Below are positions 10,966-22,188 of a stretch of DNA of 58,000 nucleotides, one piece after another. Under the pieces are notes generated by a model, which worked only from the letters and a program-made list of their open reading frames with translations, ran no database searches and was not told where the DNA came from. Positions within the stretch are counted from its first letter, which is position 1, and each line of letters begins with the position of its first letter. The position numbers and the translations under genes were made by a program. Source of the DNA: Adiantum capillus-veneris (taxonomy: Eukaryota > Streptophyta > Polypodiopsida > Polypodiales > Pteridaceae); the NCBI GenBank assembly GCA_014529385.2, contig CM043953.1, positions 79,228,338 through 79,286,337 of the forward strand, written 5' to 3'.

Positions 10966-10973
10966 TATTTAAA
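10966..10973 (+). promoter_or_regulatory. TATA-like box of gypsy 3' LTR
   Basis: TATTTAAA, same context as at 3003 in the 5' LTR. Confidence 0.45.
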
Positions 10974-10977
10974 GACC

Positions 10978-10980
<3 letters not shown>

Positions 10981-11008
<28 letters not shown>

Positions 11009-11046
11009 GCTCACACACACACACAGTGCACACACACACACACACC
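10981..11046. repeat. (CA)n microsatellite in 3' LTR
   Basis: Shorter allele of the array at 3019-3150 of the partner LTR, interrupted by ATATGCT and GTG. Confidence 0.85.
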
Positions 11047-11877
11047 TACACACTCTGGGAAGGTGTTGCCGGAACACACACCTTTTGAAGGAGAAGCGAG
11101 GAGGGAGGTGCTGTCGAATTCTCGCCTCAAGAAGCTCGATTAGATCAGAGAATCGAGAGGATTATCAGCCCTTAATCACGATAACCACGATTTAATTAAT
11201 GCTTTCTACAAATCCTTTTCATTACCATCTAAATTTCTCATCTATTATGCTTATTCCTAGTCGTAATTGTCTATAATTAGTCTCTAAATTCTCCTTAACC
11301 ATATTCTATTATGTAATCATCATCCCATAGCTGAATTATCAGCCATTCATCACTCTTAATTAATGATTAGTGCACGATTATTAGAATTTTCTCTCTCTAG
11401 GTAGCATAGAAATTAATCGGTAAGCTGGTAATTGTGTAGATTGATGAGAATCACTCTTTCTATCACGCATTAATATTGTAGCTGATTTAGATCCATCTCT
11501 GTTATGCATTAAGATATAATTAAGGTAAGATTAATCTGTCATTAAGTCTCTAAGAGGGGGTTTTTCTCACACCTATGCATGCGGTGATTCCGCACCCTCT
11601 AATTGCTAGGAAAGAGGTTAATCGTGCTTAATTCATCTCTCTCGTAATTCCATTAGTGAAATCCTATTATTCTTAATCATGTAAGCCGAGTAATTATCCT
11701 TTAGAGCCGGTTCCCATAGGATTATGTGTCATCCATAATGATTGCTATATGGAAAAATCTAAACCTCTCATGTAGCAGGCATTGTTTGATGTTGCTAATC
11801 TATCATTTGGCTTGTTATGACGCTTACGGACATTAGCTCTTTTCCCCAAGTTAATTACTTAAAGTAGTGAGTTTAAA

Positions 11878-12048
11878 ATGGCCCCGATTAAGAGGACTCG
11901 CTTTGCTGGAGCCCACGACCACGATGCAGGAACGAGCAAGGTGAACGGGAAGGGAAAAGCTCCCATGGAGGAACAAATACCGGCCATCTCACGGGCCATC
12001 GACGAAGAAATCGAAGAGGTAGATCATAATTTCATTCAAGTTGTTTAA
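11878..12048 (+). CDS. LTR-embedded 56-codon ORF, possible gag first exon
   Basis: An ATG at 11878 opens 56 codons. The start is basic (MAPIKRTRFAGAHDHDAG), the middle is Lys/Gly rich, and the end is acidic (AIDEEIEEVD), with the stop at 12046-12048. It lies about 900 bp downstream of the LTR TATA-like box, so it would be in the leader of an element transcript. GAG|GTAGAT near its end fits a splice donor and would join in phase to GCCCCGCCT at 6027, after CATGTAG. That would give gag an LTR-coded N-terminus. This is a hypothesis from splice signals and reading phase only. The 5' LTR copy has a one-base frameshift. Confidence 0.4.
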   Translation: MAPIKRTRFAGAHDHDAGTSKVNGKGKAPMEEQIPAISRAIDEEIEEVDHNFIQVV

Positions 12049-12312
12049 TTTAACATTGCACACGTTTAGTTAGGAATGAAAATATCCCCAAACATGTTGG
12101 AGAAATCCGACGAAAACCTCGGCATTGAATTCATTGTACATTAAGTTCTAAAGTAGGAAGGAAATGATTGATGGGTATGCTAGTTGCAATTAGGAAAGAA
12201 TGTCTGCTAGGGAAAATTTAACTCGACATTTTCATTTTATTTCCAATGTTGAATTAGTCCTGACCCCCCTACTGATCACAGGGGACAGAGTTCCTCGTTA
12301 AGGGCTCTTGAA

Positions 12313-12432
12313 TCCATGACTTGCTTTCTATGCGGTGGATACCCACGACTTGCTTTCTATGCGGTGGGAACCCACGTCTTGCTTTCTATGCGGTGGGAGT
12401 GTCCATGACGTGCTTTCTATGCGGTGGACATA
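12313..12432. repeat. Four ~30-bp tandem repeats in 3' LTR
   Basis: Counterpart of the array at 4403-4524, with more uniform units here (TTGCTTTCTATGCGGTGG four times). Confidence 0.75.
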
Positions 12433-12496
12433 CCTAGTTGTATGGGCAGCTAGGCGACAACGGGAGGAGTGAACTCTCGTTGGAGGGGGGATGTTG

Positions 12497-12688
12497 TGTT
12501 GGGGTATAAAGCCCAATGTGGTTGCCCAGGTAAGTGGGCGGGCCGCCAGGTATGTACACATATTCTTTTGTAAAAACCTAATAAGAACTCACTATGCTCT
12601 ACACATTACAGTAGAGCGAGTTCACCATATCGTCGTGCTCTTCTTCTCGCACTCTCTCTCGCGTCGCACTTCTGCTCGTACTCCTTCA
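12497..12688 (+). repeat. Copia 5' LTR (192 bp)
   Basis: Begins TGTTGGGGTATAAAGCC and ends CTCCTTCA. It is identical in length to the 3' copy with three base differences (CACATT/CATATT, TCGTCG/TCATCG, TCTGCT/TCCGCT). Confidence 0.95.
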
Positions 12689-12690
12689 AC

Positions 12691-12702
12691 TGGTATCAGA
12701 GC
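12691..12702 (+). promoter_or_regulatory. Copia primer binding site (tRNA-iMet)
   Basis: TGGTATCAGAGC two bases after the 5' LTR end. Confidence 0.9.
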
Positions 12703-13787
12703 TCAGATCGAGGCTCGAGGCAGCACTGCAGGAGGCTAGAGTCACCAACTCAGATTGGAGTGAAATTCGATAGACGAAGACACGGCCCCAAATCTCGTGG
12801 GTTAGCCCAAACGGCTCGGTGTGCTTAGAATTTCATTCTGAGGTCATCTCGACCACCGTTCGGCTTCGACAAAGGTCTGCGCAGGCCATTTTCGACTACG
12901 TGGTCTCAGTGGGTGCAGATTCGACTCTGCAAATTTGGGGTTTTCGGCCTACGACTGCAGGTGCTGAGGATATCGACACTCCCAGAGTGTTGATTTGTGG
13001 TTGTCTACACATCGAAGGACAGCTCACAGTTCTTGGAGGCGTGTCACATACGACACGGGCGCATCTACACACAGACTGTAGGCGACATCCACTAGTTCAT
13101 CAGGTAGCTTGTGTTTGCTGCTTGATATTCTGGATTTCATCCTGACATTGCAGGTACTTCCACATGGGATGTATTGTCAGAGATGATGTATGTTTGTTGA
13201 GGGTTTGCTGGCTTTGAGTCACACAGCAAACAACCGCCGCAGTGGTTATAGCATACAGTGGGAAATTTGTGGATGTATGACTTTGTGGGAAGTCTATGTA
13301 CTGTCAGTTTTACTGCAGCCTTTGTTGAGGGTCGAGTGAGGTTTTATTGAGCTGGGGGATTCTCGAATGTTGAGATCCTTTCGGTGATACAGGTCTTGGA
13401 GCGATCCCTCGATCACCCTTAGATAGGCAGCTAGGATATATTGATTGTGAGTTAGACAGTTGGGATTGCATCTTTGCTTTACTGCCGTTGAGGCATTGTC
13501 ACAGTCTATGCTTACAGGACAGTGACAAGACAGTGAGAGACAGTACAGGTGCAGGACAGGTTTACCCGCAGCTTACAATGTCAGAGAGACAGTGTTTTTT
13601 GAGCTGTTTTTTGGTCTGTTTTTTGAGTACACCAGAGCCATTTTACAAAGGAGACTCTGCCAAAATTTATGCAGAATCTGAAGCTTTCTTGGTTCATTTG
13701 ATAGGTTGATATTGGTTCAGAGGTCAGTTTACAGGGGAAACTCTGCCGAATTTTTCCCAGGAAAGTAAACTACTATGAAGCGTAGCT
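12703..13787 (+). other. Long copia 5' leader, no gene seen
   Basis: About 1.1 kb lies between the primer site and the gag ATG. Short open frames exist here, for example around 12819-13145, but none resembles a known protein. It is probably untranslated leader and packaging sequence. Confidence 0.5.
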
Positions 13788-16700
13788 ATGGCTGGATCAC
13801 AAGACACTGCTCTTTACAATATCAAGAAGCTGGATGGAACCAATTTCCCATTGTGGAAGAAGCAGATTTGGCACGTGTTGGTACAAAAGAAGCAGATAAA
13901 ACCTATAAAGCTCAAGGGGATAAAACCAGAAGATATGGATGAAGATGAATGGAGCGAAATGGATGAATTGGCACTTTCTACCATTATGCTGACTTTGGCA
14001 GAAAGTGTTTACTTCAATGTAGCAGACGAGATGTCGGCTTATCAAGCATGGTTAAAGCTGAGTGATCTTTATGAGAAGCAGAGTGCAGCTTCACAGGTAT
14101 ACTGGCTTAAGAAGCTTGTTGACTTGAAGATGAAAGAAGGGACACCTATGTCCAATCATCTGAATGAATTCAACACAATCTATAGTCAGTTGTCAGCTCA
14201 AGGTGTCAAGTTTGATGAACCTGTTAGAGCTATGTTCCTGTTGATCACATTTCCGGAAAGTTGGGACAGTTTTCGCACAGCTTTGAATAATTCTGCACCT
14301 CCAGATGGTTTGAACATAGCAGGTGTAGAAGGAAGTCTGCTTACTGAAGAAACCAATAGAAAGACAATGGACAAAGGCAAAGGAACAGCCTTAGTTGTCA
14401 GGGGAAGGACCAAAGAAAAGTACAAAGGTGGAAAGAGGAATCAGTCTCGTAGCAAGTCCCGCAGTGCTAAAGGCAAGAGTGACATAGAATGCTACCATTG
14501 TGGCAAGAAGGGTCACATGAAAAGAGACTGCAGAGAATGGAAAGCAGAAAAAGGCAAAGAGAAAGCTGAAGACCATGGTGAGAAGAACAAGTCCTGAGTG
14601 AAGATTCAAGAAATAAATGTGACAAACATTGTTGTAGAGGATGATAGTCTAGTGTCAGGAGACATCTACTTCTTGAAGAATACAATGGACTCAGCTCTTC
14701 TTACAACATCTGATGGAAATGCACTGAGTGACTAGATTATAGACTCAGGGGCATCACTTCATGTGTCTCCAAACAAGGAGTGGTTTACCTCTTATGTAAC
14801 CACTAAAGATCATGTTCGGCTAGGCAATGGGCAGAAATGTGAGATCTTAGGTGTTGGAGATGTTCAATTGAAGTTTCAGAATGGCTCTTCTTTCACGCTG
14901 AAGAATGTGAGACATGTTCCCGCAATTACAAAGAGCTTGATCAGCATAGGTTTACTTGATGATGCTGGCTACGTCACCATTTTTGGACAGAACATGTGGA
15001 AGATATCCAAGGGTTCTATGACAGTAGCACATGGAGTAAAGTCTGGAGGACTTTACATGATTTATGTATCAAATGTCTCTAAAAATGTAATCAATGTAAC
15101 CGAGCAGCCGAACGTTTCTTTGTGGCATAGCCGGTTAGGACATATGTCCAAGAAGGGAATGGAAATCTTGTCTCGTTCTGGTTATTTGCCTGGCTTTTCA
15201 TTGAATGATTTTGAATTTTGTGAACATTGTCTGTATGGTAAGCAAACACAGCAGCCACATAAGCATAGAAGCAGTAGAAGAGATACACAGTTGGCACTTG
15301 TTCATAGTGATTTGTGTGGACCTATGCCTAACCTATCTCTAGGGGGAGCTTCTTACTTTATGACATTTATAGATGATTACTCGAGGAAAGTATGGGTTTA
15401 CTTTCTCAAGCACAAGGATGAAGCGTTAGTGTTTTCAAAACGTTTGTGACACTTGTGGAGAATCAGAGTGGCAAGAAGCTTAAATGCTTACGCACTGACA
15501 ATGGTGGAGAGTATGTTTCAAAGGCCTTTCAGGACTTTTGTGAGTCAAAAGGTATAAAACGTGAACTTACTGCTCCTTACAATCCTCCTCAAAATGGTGT
15601 TGCTGAGAGGATGAATAGGACCATACAAGAGAAGGTCATAAGTATGTTGTCTAATGCACAGCTGCCAAATGGGTTTTGGGCTGAAGCTGTATCAATAGCT
15701 GTTCATCTTGTAAATAGATCTCCTAGCAAGGTTTTGCAGAAGGATTCAATGCCAGAGATGGTATGGTCAGGCAAAATGCCCTCATACAAGCATCTCAGAG
15801 TCTTTGGCTGTGAGGCATATACTCACGTTCCAAAGGAATTTAGGAACAAACTTGAGCCAAAGAATAGAAAGTGCATCTTTCTAGGCTATGGTAATTCTGG
15901 TGAGATGGGTTGTCCGAATCCAGAAAGGTTGTCCGTAGCAATGATGTTCACTTTAATGAATCCAAATATCATTCTAAACCAGAGAGGGTTGAGGAGATTA
16001 GAAGAGTTGTCTTCCAAGAAGATGGACCTGCACGTGCAAGACAAAATGTCAGGGCTGAAGAGGAGCAAGGACAGGATAGAGTGGAACCACAGGTTGTGGC
16101 TGAGCCTGAGCCACCTATTGTGCGTAGATCTGGACGTGTCACACGACCTCCTGATAGGTTTGTTCCATCTATGAACTATGTCATGTTGAGTGATTGCAAT
16201 GAGCCTTCATGTTACAAGGAAGCAGTGCAAATGAAGGACTCCGGGAATTGGCAATTGGCCATGCAGTCAGAGATGACAGCTTTGCATAAAAACAAGACAT
16301 GGAGGCTAGTGAAATTACCACAGGGCAAAAAGGCTCTACCTTGTAAATGGGTTTACAGGTATAAGATCACCACTCATGATAGTCAGCCAAAGTACAAAAA
16401 AAGCAAGGCTTGTTGCCAAGGGATTTAAGCAAGAACAAGGCATTGACTTTGATGAAGTCTTCTCTCCGGTGGTCAAGATGACTACATTGAGATGCTTTCT
16501 TGCATTGGTTGCCATATTAGATTTGGTGTTGCACCAAATGGATGTCAAGACAGCGTTCTTGCATGGTGATTTAGATGTGGAAATTTACATGCAGCAGCCA
16601 GAAGGGTTTGTTGAGAAAGGCAAGGAAGATTGGGTATGCCAGTTGTTAAAGAGTCTTTATGGCTTAAAACAATCACCGAGGGCATGGTACCATAAATTCC

Positions 16701-17757
16701 ACAAGTTTATGCTTTCTCAAGGCTACAAACGTAGTGAGTTCGATCACTGTCTATATACAAAGAAGGCTAAGGATGGCAGTTGGCTGATCCTTATTTGTAT
16801 GTGGATGACATGTTGATTGCTGGCAAGCACTTGGAAGAAATTTCAGCTTTGAAGTCAAAGATGGCAAAATCGTTTGACATGAAAGACATAGGTGAGGCAA
16901 GTCATATACTTGGTATGCACATTGAGAGAGACAGATCAAAGAAGTTGATTTGGTTATCTCAAACAGAGTATATTGACAAGGTTTTGCAACGTTTCAATAT
17001 GGAGAAGGGAAAGGCATTGAGTGTTCCATTGCCACCATATGTGAAACTTAGCAAACAAGATTGTCCTGTGTCTGAGGAAGAAAAGGCTGAAATGGATAAG
17101 ATTCCATATGCGTCTGCAGTGGGTAGTTTGATGTATGCAATGATTGCTACTCGCCCAGACATTGCATTTGCAGTGGGAGTAGTAAGTCGATACATGTCAA
17201 ACCCAGGCAAGAAACATTGGGAGGCAGTGAAAGGAATATTGAGATACCTGAAAGCTACAAAGAGTATGCGTATATGCTATGGGAGTCAGGAGCTAAGTGT
17301 AAAGGGTTTTACAGACTCAGATTATGCAAGTGACTTAGACAACCGAAGGTCTACGTCAGGGTATGTCTTTACATTGGTTGGTGGAGCAGTATCATGGCGT
17401 TCTAGATTACAAGATTGTGTTACTGAGTCTACTACAGAGGCTGAATATGTTGCAGCATCAGAGGCATGCAAAGAATCAATTTGGCTTAATCGACTAGTAG
17501 CAGATTTGGGAATCAAAGAAGAGATGCCTGTGTTATATTGTGATAGTCAAAGTGCTATACAATTGGCTCGCAATCCAGTTTATCACTCAAAGACAAAGCA
17601 TGTGGATGTGAAGTATCATTTCATCAAGGAAATGCTCGAGGATAAGCAACTTCAGCTTGTCAAAGTTCACACCACAGAAAATCCTGCTGATCTACTTACA
17701 AAAGGACTTCCCTCAGAGAGCTTTGCGCATTTTCGCAAGCAGTTAGGTGTAGGGTAG
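13788..17757 (+). pseudogene. Ty1/copia gag-pol polyprotein, broken frame
   Basis: Gag starts at ATG 13788 (MAGSQDTALYNIKKLDGTNF), with a UBN2-type gag domain and CCHC knuckle CYHCGKKGHMKRDC near 14492. Then come protease (IIDSGASLHVS, about 14736), GAG_pre-integrase (LWHSRLGHMSKKGM), integrase with DDE, RT with YVDDML (about 16797) and RNase H ending with the copia-type KHVDVKYHFIKEML region. Stops occur at 14595 (TGA) and 14733 (TAG, where the family usually has Trp before IDSGAS). Frameshifts occur near 15440 (A run short by one), about 15907, about 16397 (A run long by one) and about 16794 (T run short by one). Lesions in short homopolymers could be true decay or sequencing error. As written it encodes no full polyprotein. 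Confidence 0.92.
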
Positions 17758-17835
17758 TACATCACTTCTCTACATCTTTTGTATATTAGCTTGTATAGTA
17801 GCTTCTCTCACACTTAAAGTACCACATTGGACTTT

Positions 17836-17845
17836 AAGTGGGAGG
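17836..17845 (+). promoter_or_regulatory. Copia polypurine tract
   Basis: AAGTGGGAGG one base before the 3' LTR (17847), a typical plant copia plus-strand primer. Confidence 0.8.
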
Positions 17846-17846
17846 T

Positions 17847-18038
17847 TGTTGGGGTATAAAGCCCAATGTGGTTGCCCAGGTAAGTGGGCGGGCCGCCAGG
17901 TATGTACACATATTCTTTTGTAAAAACCTAATAAGAACTCACTATGCTCTACATATTACAGTAGAGCGAGTTCACCATATCATCGTGCTCTTCTTCTCGC
18001 ACTCTCTCTCGCGTCGCACTTCCGCTCGTACTCCTTCA
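17847..18038 (+). repeat. Copia 3' LTR (192 bp)
   Basis: Matches 12497-12688 except for three substitutions and is followed by the TGTTG target duplicate. Confidence 0.95.
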
Positions 18039-19391
18039 TGTTGTACCTCCAGAACATTGGAACTTTTATGAATAAGTTTGAGTAGAATTTTTACTAGAAT
18101 TCTGTCTTGGTGCTGTTTGCAATACTGGTTGAAGGGCTGTATTAACGAACAATGTGATTCGGAATTAAACGAGGAATCTTTATGTTGAACAAACTTTGTG
18201 GTAGTAATTAGGTCACACAAGGAAGTGTGAGTGTGGGGGTGGAAAGTGGGGGCTTGGCTCAGGTTGCCAATGCCTACGAGATGGGTGGTCCCGATTGGTC
18301 GGGAACTCTCTGTCCCCATTGTGCTTACTTCGATATTAGTAATACCCATTGCCCCTACGGCGGTGAAATCTCGAGTGTACGTGCCTCTGAAACATGGGAA
18401 AAAAGGCCCTCGAGGTTTCTCTCCTCTTGGAAGGTGGGTCTTAAGATCGCTAGATAGTTCAAGTACGCTTCCCCTACGAGGTGGAGCTAGATCTCCCTGC
18501 TAGTAGGCTCGAAATCGACTCACTTTGTGATGAGAGATCGTCCGCTAGTCGAACCCTGAACCATTTTGTTTGCTTCCGCAATAGATCTAGTGGCCATCGG
18601 GTTCACCATCAGATCCGCCATTGGCGGGGTGGGGACCTCACAATGTTTGAGTTTGAGTATATATCACTTGAGCATTCTGTTAGTCTGGAATAATCATGCA
18701 TGGTCCACATTAGAATTCTGATCAAAGCATTGCGTCGATCAGCTCATATCCACCACTATCTATACCAGTCCATAATTGTTGTAGCTCTTCCAATAGTGGA
18801 CAAAGATACACATCCATATTCTTCACTTTATACCACCCCGACACAATCAAGCTTAGAAACAGGTGCCCTTCTTGGTAGTCAACCACGGGGGAATGTTGTA
18901 GTTGACAATGTTAACTGCCATACACAGTAAGATGTTGACCTCTAACCAAATGGATTTACGCTATCCATAGCCAAGCCAAGGCACAAATTTGAGCTTCCTT
19001 GGCAAAATCTGGCCATGTGTTGTCTGTATGCTTCAAGCCGTGCAATCTGCAGGAATCCGCATCACACCATCCGAAGATCTATTCTCCTCGTGCCATGATG
19101 CTAGGACGGCCATGGACTTACATTCAAAGAAATGTTTGATGTGAGGCAGTAGATGAAAGTGTCGCAAAACCTTCTGCGGAATTTTTTGTCCGTGGAGATC
19201 TACTCGATATCTCTCGGAATCACATTTCGCACACTTCTCCATGTCTGTATTACCCTTTGAAAAGAATGCAGTCGTTAGGACAAGCGCGGATAGAATTGTA
19301 ATCCATCCCCAAGTTTTGCAAGATCTTTCTTGCTTCCTCTCTGGAATCTGGCATCACATTATCATCTGGCGATATATGCTCTTTGAGCAAT

Positions 19392-19491
19392 CTACACAAC
19401 AAAAAAAATGTGGTACACTTATGTAAGTAATCTATCGGATCATTATATATTTATAGTTTTTTATTGAAGTAAACACATTGAAATATAGCAC
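19392..19491 (-). other. Intron in CACTA transposase
   Basis: On the minus strand the exon ends TTTTCAG before GTGCTA and resumes after TTTTTTTTGTTGTGTAG with ATTGCTCAAAGAG. Joining restores TALF-R-LLKEH in the TNP2 order. Length is 100 bp, phase 2, with a strong pyrimidine tract. Confidence 0.75.
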
Positions 19492-19692
19492 CTGAAAAGT
19501 GCTGTGATGCTAGTATCACTCCATGCAAACTTTGCCTGCATGTTGAGAAGAACCAAGAGCGCCTTCAATTGAGACACACGTGCTCCACCATACAATGGCG
19601 TATCGGCTTCACTTTTCATGTCATCATAGATAAGCCTTTCTGAATCTATGATCGTCTCGATCATTTCATCAATCTTGGGCTCAAACATAGCC

Positions 19693-19980
19693 GGGTGAAA
19701 GCATGTTAACCTGTCATGCTTTTGCATGTCCCGGACAATGCTAACTAGCACAATTTTGACATATGCTAACTAGTACAATAACTTGAGCTACATCTCCAAG
19801 ATCTATGACATATGATATATCAATAGAAAGCACTTGAAACAAGGAATCCAAATGTACAACCTCCGACAAATTTTGATATTATTTGTAAAAAATTTACCGG
19901 ACGCCCAACTTTTTGAAGATGTGCTAACTTGAAACTGCTAACTAGCACAAAAAGCGCGACACGTTAACATGCTTTCACCC
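19693..19980. repeat. Inverted duplication of a transposase segment
   Basis: GGGTGAAAGCATGTTAAC at 19693-19710 is perfectly inverted at 19963-19980, and similarity extends imperfectly to about 32 bp. The left arm is the coding part (CFHPAMFE) of the transposase, so the right arm is an inverted copy of it. GCTAACTAGCACAA also occurs as direct copies between the arms. Confidence 0.7.
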
Positions 19981-20300
19981 AGCCTCGTTGGGAATGTGGT
20001 TTGCATGATCACTCTCCAAGCTGTCAGAGGCTACATCTTGTGGCCTCACCTATGCTACTTGACCAAAGCGCCTACGAACACATCTATTGGGTTGCAAGAT
20101 TGCTGTCTGGTGGCCACCGTCAAAGTCCAATGAGTTATATTTGGCATCAACTCGATCTATAATAGATGGATCAAACTTGCCAAATTCGCGAACGTGCTGC
20201 AAAGAAACACGTCTTGTCTGTCGCACATCATGTTTGCATTGATTACAAGGACATGAGATCCTTGTTGAGAGATAGGCGTTTCGGGTGGACGGCCCCACAT

Positions 20301-20940
20301 CGTCGTCACTACTCGTAATGAATGTAAAAACCTTATAACCTGAACAAAAATTTAATCTTCTATTGGCATCCTCCGTCTCTTATCTCTCTCACTCTCTCTT
20401 AATGTCCCTCACAAAATCAAGAAACCATAGATCACACTGTAAACTACCTCAAATTCTCTAGTCATGTCCGATCCCCGCAGACCTCGGTCTAGAGGTGCAC
20501 GAAGATCAGAACCATCAGGTTATAATCTCGTCTTTATTGGTCAATGCATATATTTGTGGGTACGAAACTACACACCCACGTCTACATGACAATGCATGTA
20601 GTGGAAAAAACCCCTTTGCCTCTTGTTCAACTATAGCAATTCACAATAGCTTAACATCTCTTCACAATAGCTCCTTGTTTGACGGATTACTGTGCACATT
20701 ACATGTCTGCCTCCATTATGAGTATCATGCCGTTGAAAGCTTTCGAACTTAATGCCGCATCCGTAGAGAGGAAGAGATAGATCCCCATAAACCTAACTCT
20801 AAATTTAAACCATAATCCTGAAGGTAAACTTTAATATAAAAACTAAATCCAAAATCTAACCTAAATATAACCTAATCTTAAATCTAACCTAATTTTAAAT
20901 CTAATTTAAATATAAAAACTAAATCTTAAACCTATGTCGA
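20301..20940. other. Intergenic, no confident gene
   Basis: AT-rich, with repeated ATCTAACCTAA-type phrases at 20820-20935. A short frame at ATG 20464 (MSDPRRPRSRGARR, then a GT donor-like site) could be a basic first exon, but nothing downstream supports it. Confidence 0.4.
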
Positions 20941-21255
20941 CTCTCTCTCTCTCTCTCTCTCTCTCTAGCTTTCTTTCCCTCTCTCTTTATCTATATATGT
21001 CATAGTGCGTCTATTTATAAAGACAGTGACGAAGCTCTTCACCGACAAATGCACTATTTTCTTGGACAACGCAGACATTATATTTGATCCACAAGGAGTT
21101 TATCGGATTGGTTTCATAAATCATTTTGAAATTTTGATGACGTTTAATATAACATTTCATTTCATATTTTCTCTCATTTTCTCTATTTTTATCTGTCTCT
21201 CTCTCTCTCTCTCTCTTTGCTCCCCCCCTTCTCTCTCTCTCTTTGTTTTCTCCTC

Positions 21256-21299
<44 letters not shown>

Positions 21300-21407
21300 G
21301 TGTATATGTATGCGTTCTTTGTTTATGCATGTGTGTGTACATTCTTTGTACATTCAATGTGTGTGTGTGTGTGTGTGTATGTATTTTTTGTTTATGCATG
21401 TGTGTAC

Positions 21408-21440
<33 letters not shown>

Positions 21441-21444
21441 ATGT

Positions 21445-21508
<64 letters not shown>

Positions 21509-21580
21509 AGGGAACATGAGAGGAAAGGAGCATACCTGGCTCTTCTTCCTCTCCTTGTGTGTGTGTGTGTGTGTGTGGAG

Positions 21581-21623
<43 letters not shown>

Positions 21624-21640
21624 CGCGGGTATACCTATTT
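20941..21640. repeat. Compound CT/GT/GA microsatellite cluster
   Basis: Arrays of CT (20941-20967, about 21197-21298, 21412-21430), GT (about 21359-21378), AC and GT (about 21431-21458) and GA (21459-21500, 21587-21620) follow one another. Open frames here are low-complexity artefacts. Confidence 0.85.
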
Positions 21641-22060
21641 CATTAGAGCATTGAAATTCAAATCTGAGATCTCAATTTTTGACGCTCTCGATTTATTTAT
21701 TTTACCTTATCAACGTCGCTATGTGCGTCGCGACATTCATACCGACGCGTATAGCGATGCTGTGAATTTTACATTTGAGCATCGCAATGCTAACATCGCT
21801 AATATAAAGAACCTCTTTATAGTGCGGCATAATGATGGCAACCAAGCATGAATAGTTCCCGTGAAAAAGATGGTTCATCAATGACCAAGAGTTTGATTAT
21901 ATGCCTTTCTTCAATTTAAAATACATCTTTGGATTAATTAATTTTCTTAACCACTTACCTTGCCATTTTGAGCTTTTGTAAAATGATCGGGCCGTATCTT
22001 GGACTTAGTCAAAGTATAATTTTGTTTGTCTTCAATTTTTTTTAAAAAAGTGAATCTTTC
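21641..22060. other. Non-coding spacer
   Basis: No gene or repeat boundary that I can support. A run with several CG-rich words (GACGCG, CGTCGC) lies at 21640-21800. Confidence 0.4.
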
Positions 22061-22155
22061 TCTATACTAAAGGACAATGACTTCCTAAACATACTAGAGC
22101 TTTATGTGTTTTGCATGTGGTAGTCCAAAAGAAAAGGAACTTCTGCTTTTTAAAA

Positions 22156-22188
<33 letters not shown>

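Larger units (their letters stand above)
12497..18038 (+). mobile_element. Complete Ty1/copia element inside gypsy LTR
   Basis: The 5542-bp element has 192-bp LTRs (12497-12688 and 17847-18038), a primer site, a purine tract and gag-pol. TGTTG is duplicated at 12492-12496 and 18039-18043. The uninterrupted site is preserved in the other gypsy LTR at about 4570 (GGGGGGATGTTGTACC), which proves the insertion boundaries. It arrived after the gypsy LTR was in place. The two copia LTRs differ at 3 of 192 positions, so insertion is fairly recent, yet the coding frame is broken in several places. Confidence 0.95.
787..18640 (+). mobile_element. Ty3/gypsy chromovirus, tandem partial array
   Basis: The order is truncated internal 3' half (787-2347), LTR (2348-5188), complete internal region (5189-10311) and LTR (10312-18640, containing a copia insertion). 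The repeat offset is about 7.96 kb, which equals one LTR plus one internal region. This is the form expected from unequal recombination between LTRs or from tandem integration, not from a single ordinary insertion. The LTRs run TG...CA, the primer site matches initiator tRNA-Met, and pol order is protease-RT-RNase H-integrase with a C-terminal chromodomain, which defines chromoviruses. Long LTRs of nearly 3 kb suggest a Tekay-like lineage, but that is a guess. No target duplication can be checked because the left end is truncated. Confidence 0.85.
10312..18640 (+). repeat. Gypsy 3' LTR, split by a copia insertion
   Basis: The first part is 10312-12496 and the second resumes at 18039, ending GGGGACCTCA at 18640. 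The interruption is exactly a copia element with target duplication TGTTG. Over sampled stretches it differs from the 5' LTR by a few percent. The base after the LTR begins a different element, a CACTA transposase. Confidence 0.9.
18650..20300 (-). pseudogene. CACTA (En/Spm) TNP2-like transposase remnant
   Basis: Read leftwards on the minus strand. A CPCNQCKH motif (about 20240) fits the transposase-associated N-terminal domain. Then follows a core typical of plant TNP2 proteins: PLYGGARVSQLKALLVLLNM, KFAWSDTSITALF, an intron (19392-19491), MPDSREEARKIL, CPNDCILFKG, MEKCAKCDSERY, KVLRHFHLLPHIKHFF, VMRIPADCTA, a degraded SVNPFG stretch and MDVYLCPLLEELQQLW (about 18800-18750). Frameshifts occur near 19247 and 19047, with stops near 18945. 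The right end (N-terminus) is less certain. The C-terminal part is missing because the gypsy LTR ends at 18640 within the gene. I could not find CACTA terminal inverted repeats. It would catalyse cut-and-paste transposition in an intact element. Confidence 0.8.

Noticed and set aside
12328-12561. Minus-strand ORF crossing the copia insertion junction
   Set aside because: Spans the gypsy-copia boundary, so it is accidental.
20590-20606. TAGTG at 20599 as the CACTA terminal repeat
   Set aside because: Only a few bases match and no partner or 3-bp duplication could be found.
20495-20752. Short plus-strand gene
   Set aside because: No domain, low support, close to a possible basic micro-exon at 20464 that leads nowhere.
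21005-21851. Several long overlapping frames
   Set aside because: Made of Ser-Leu, Arg-Glu and Cys-Val repeats from CT, GA and GT arrays.
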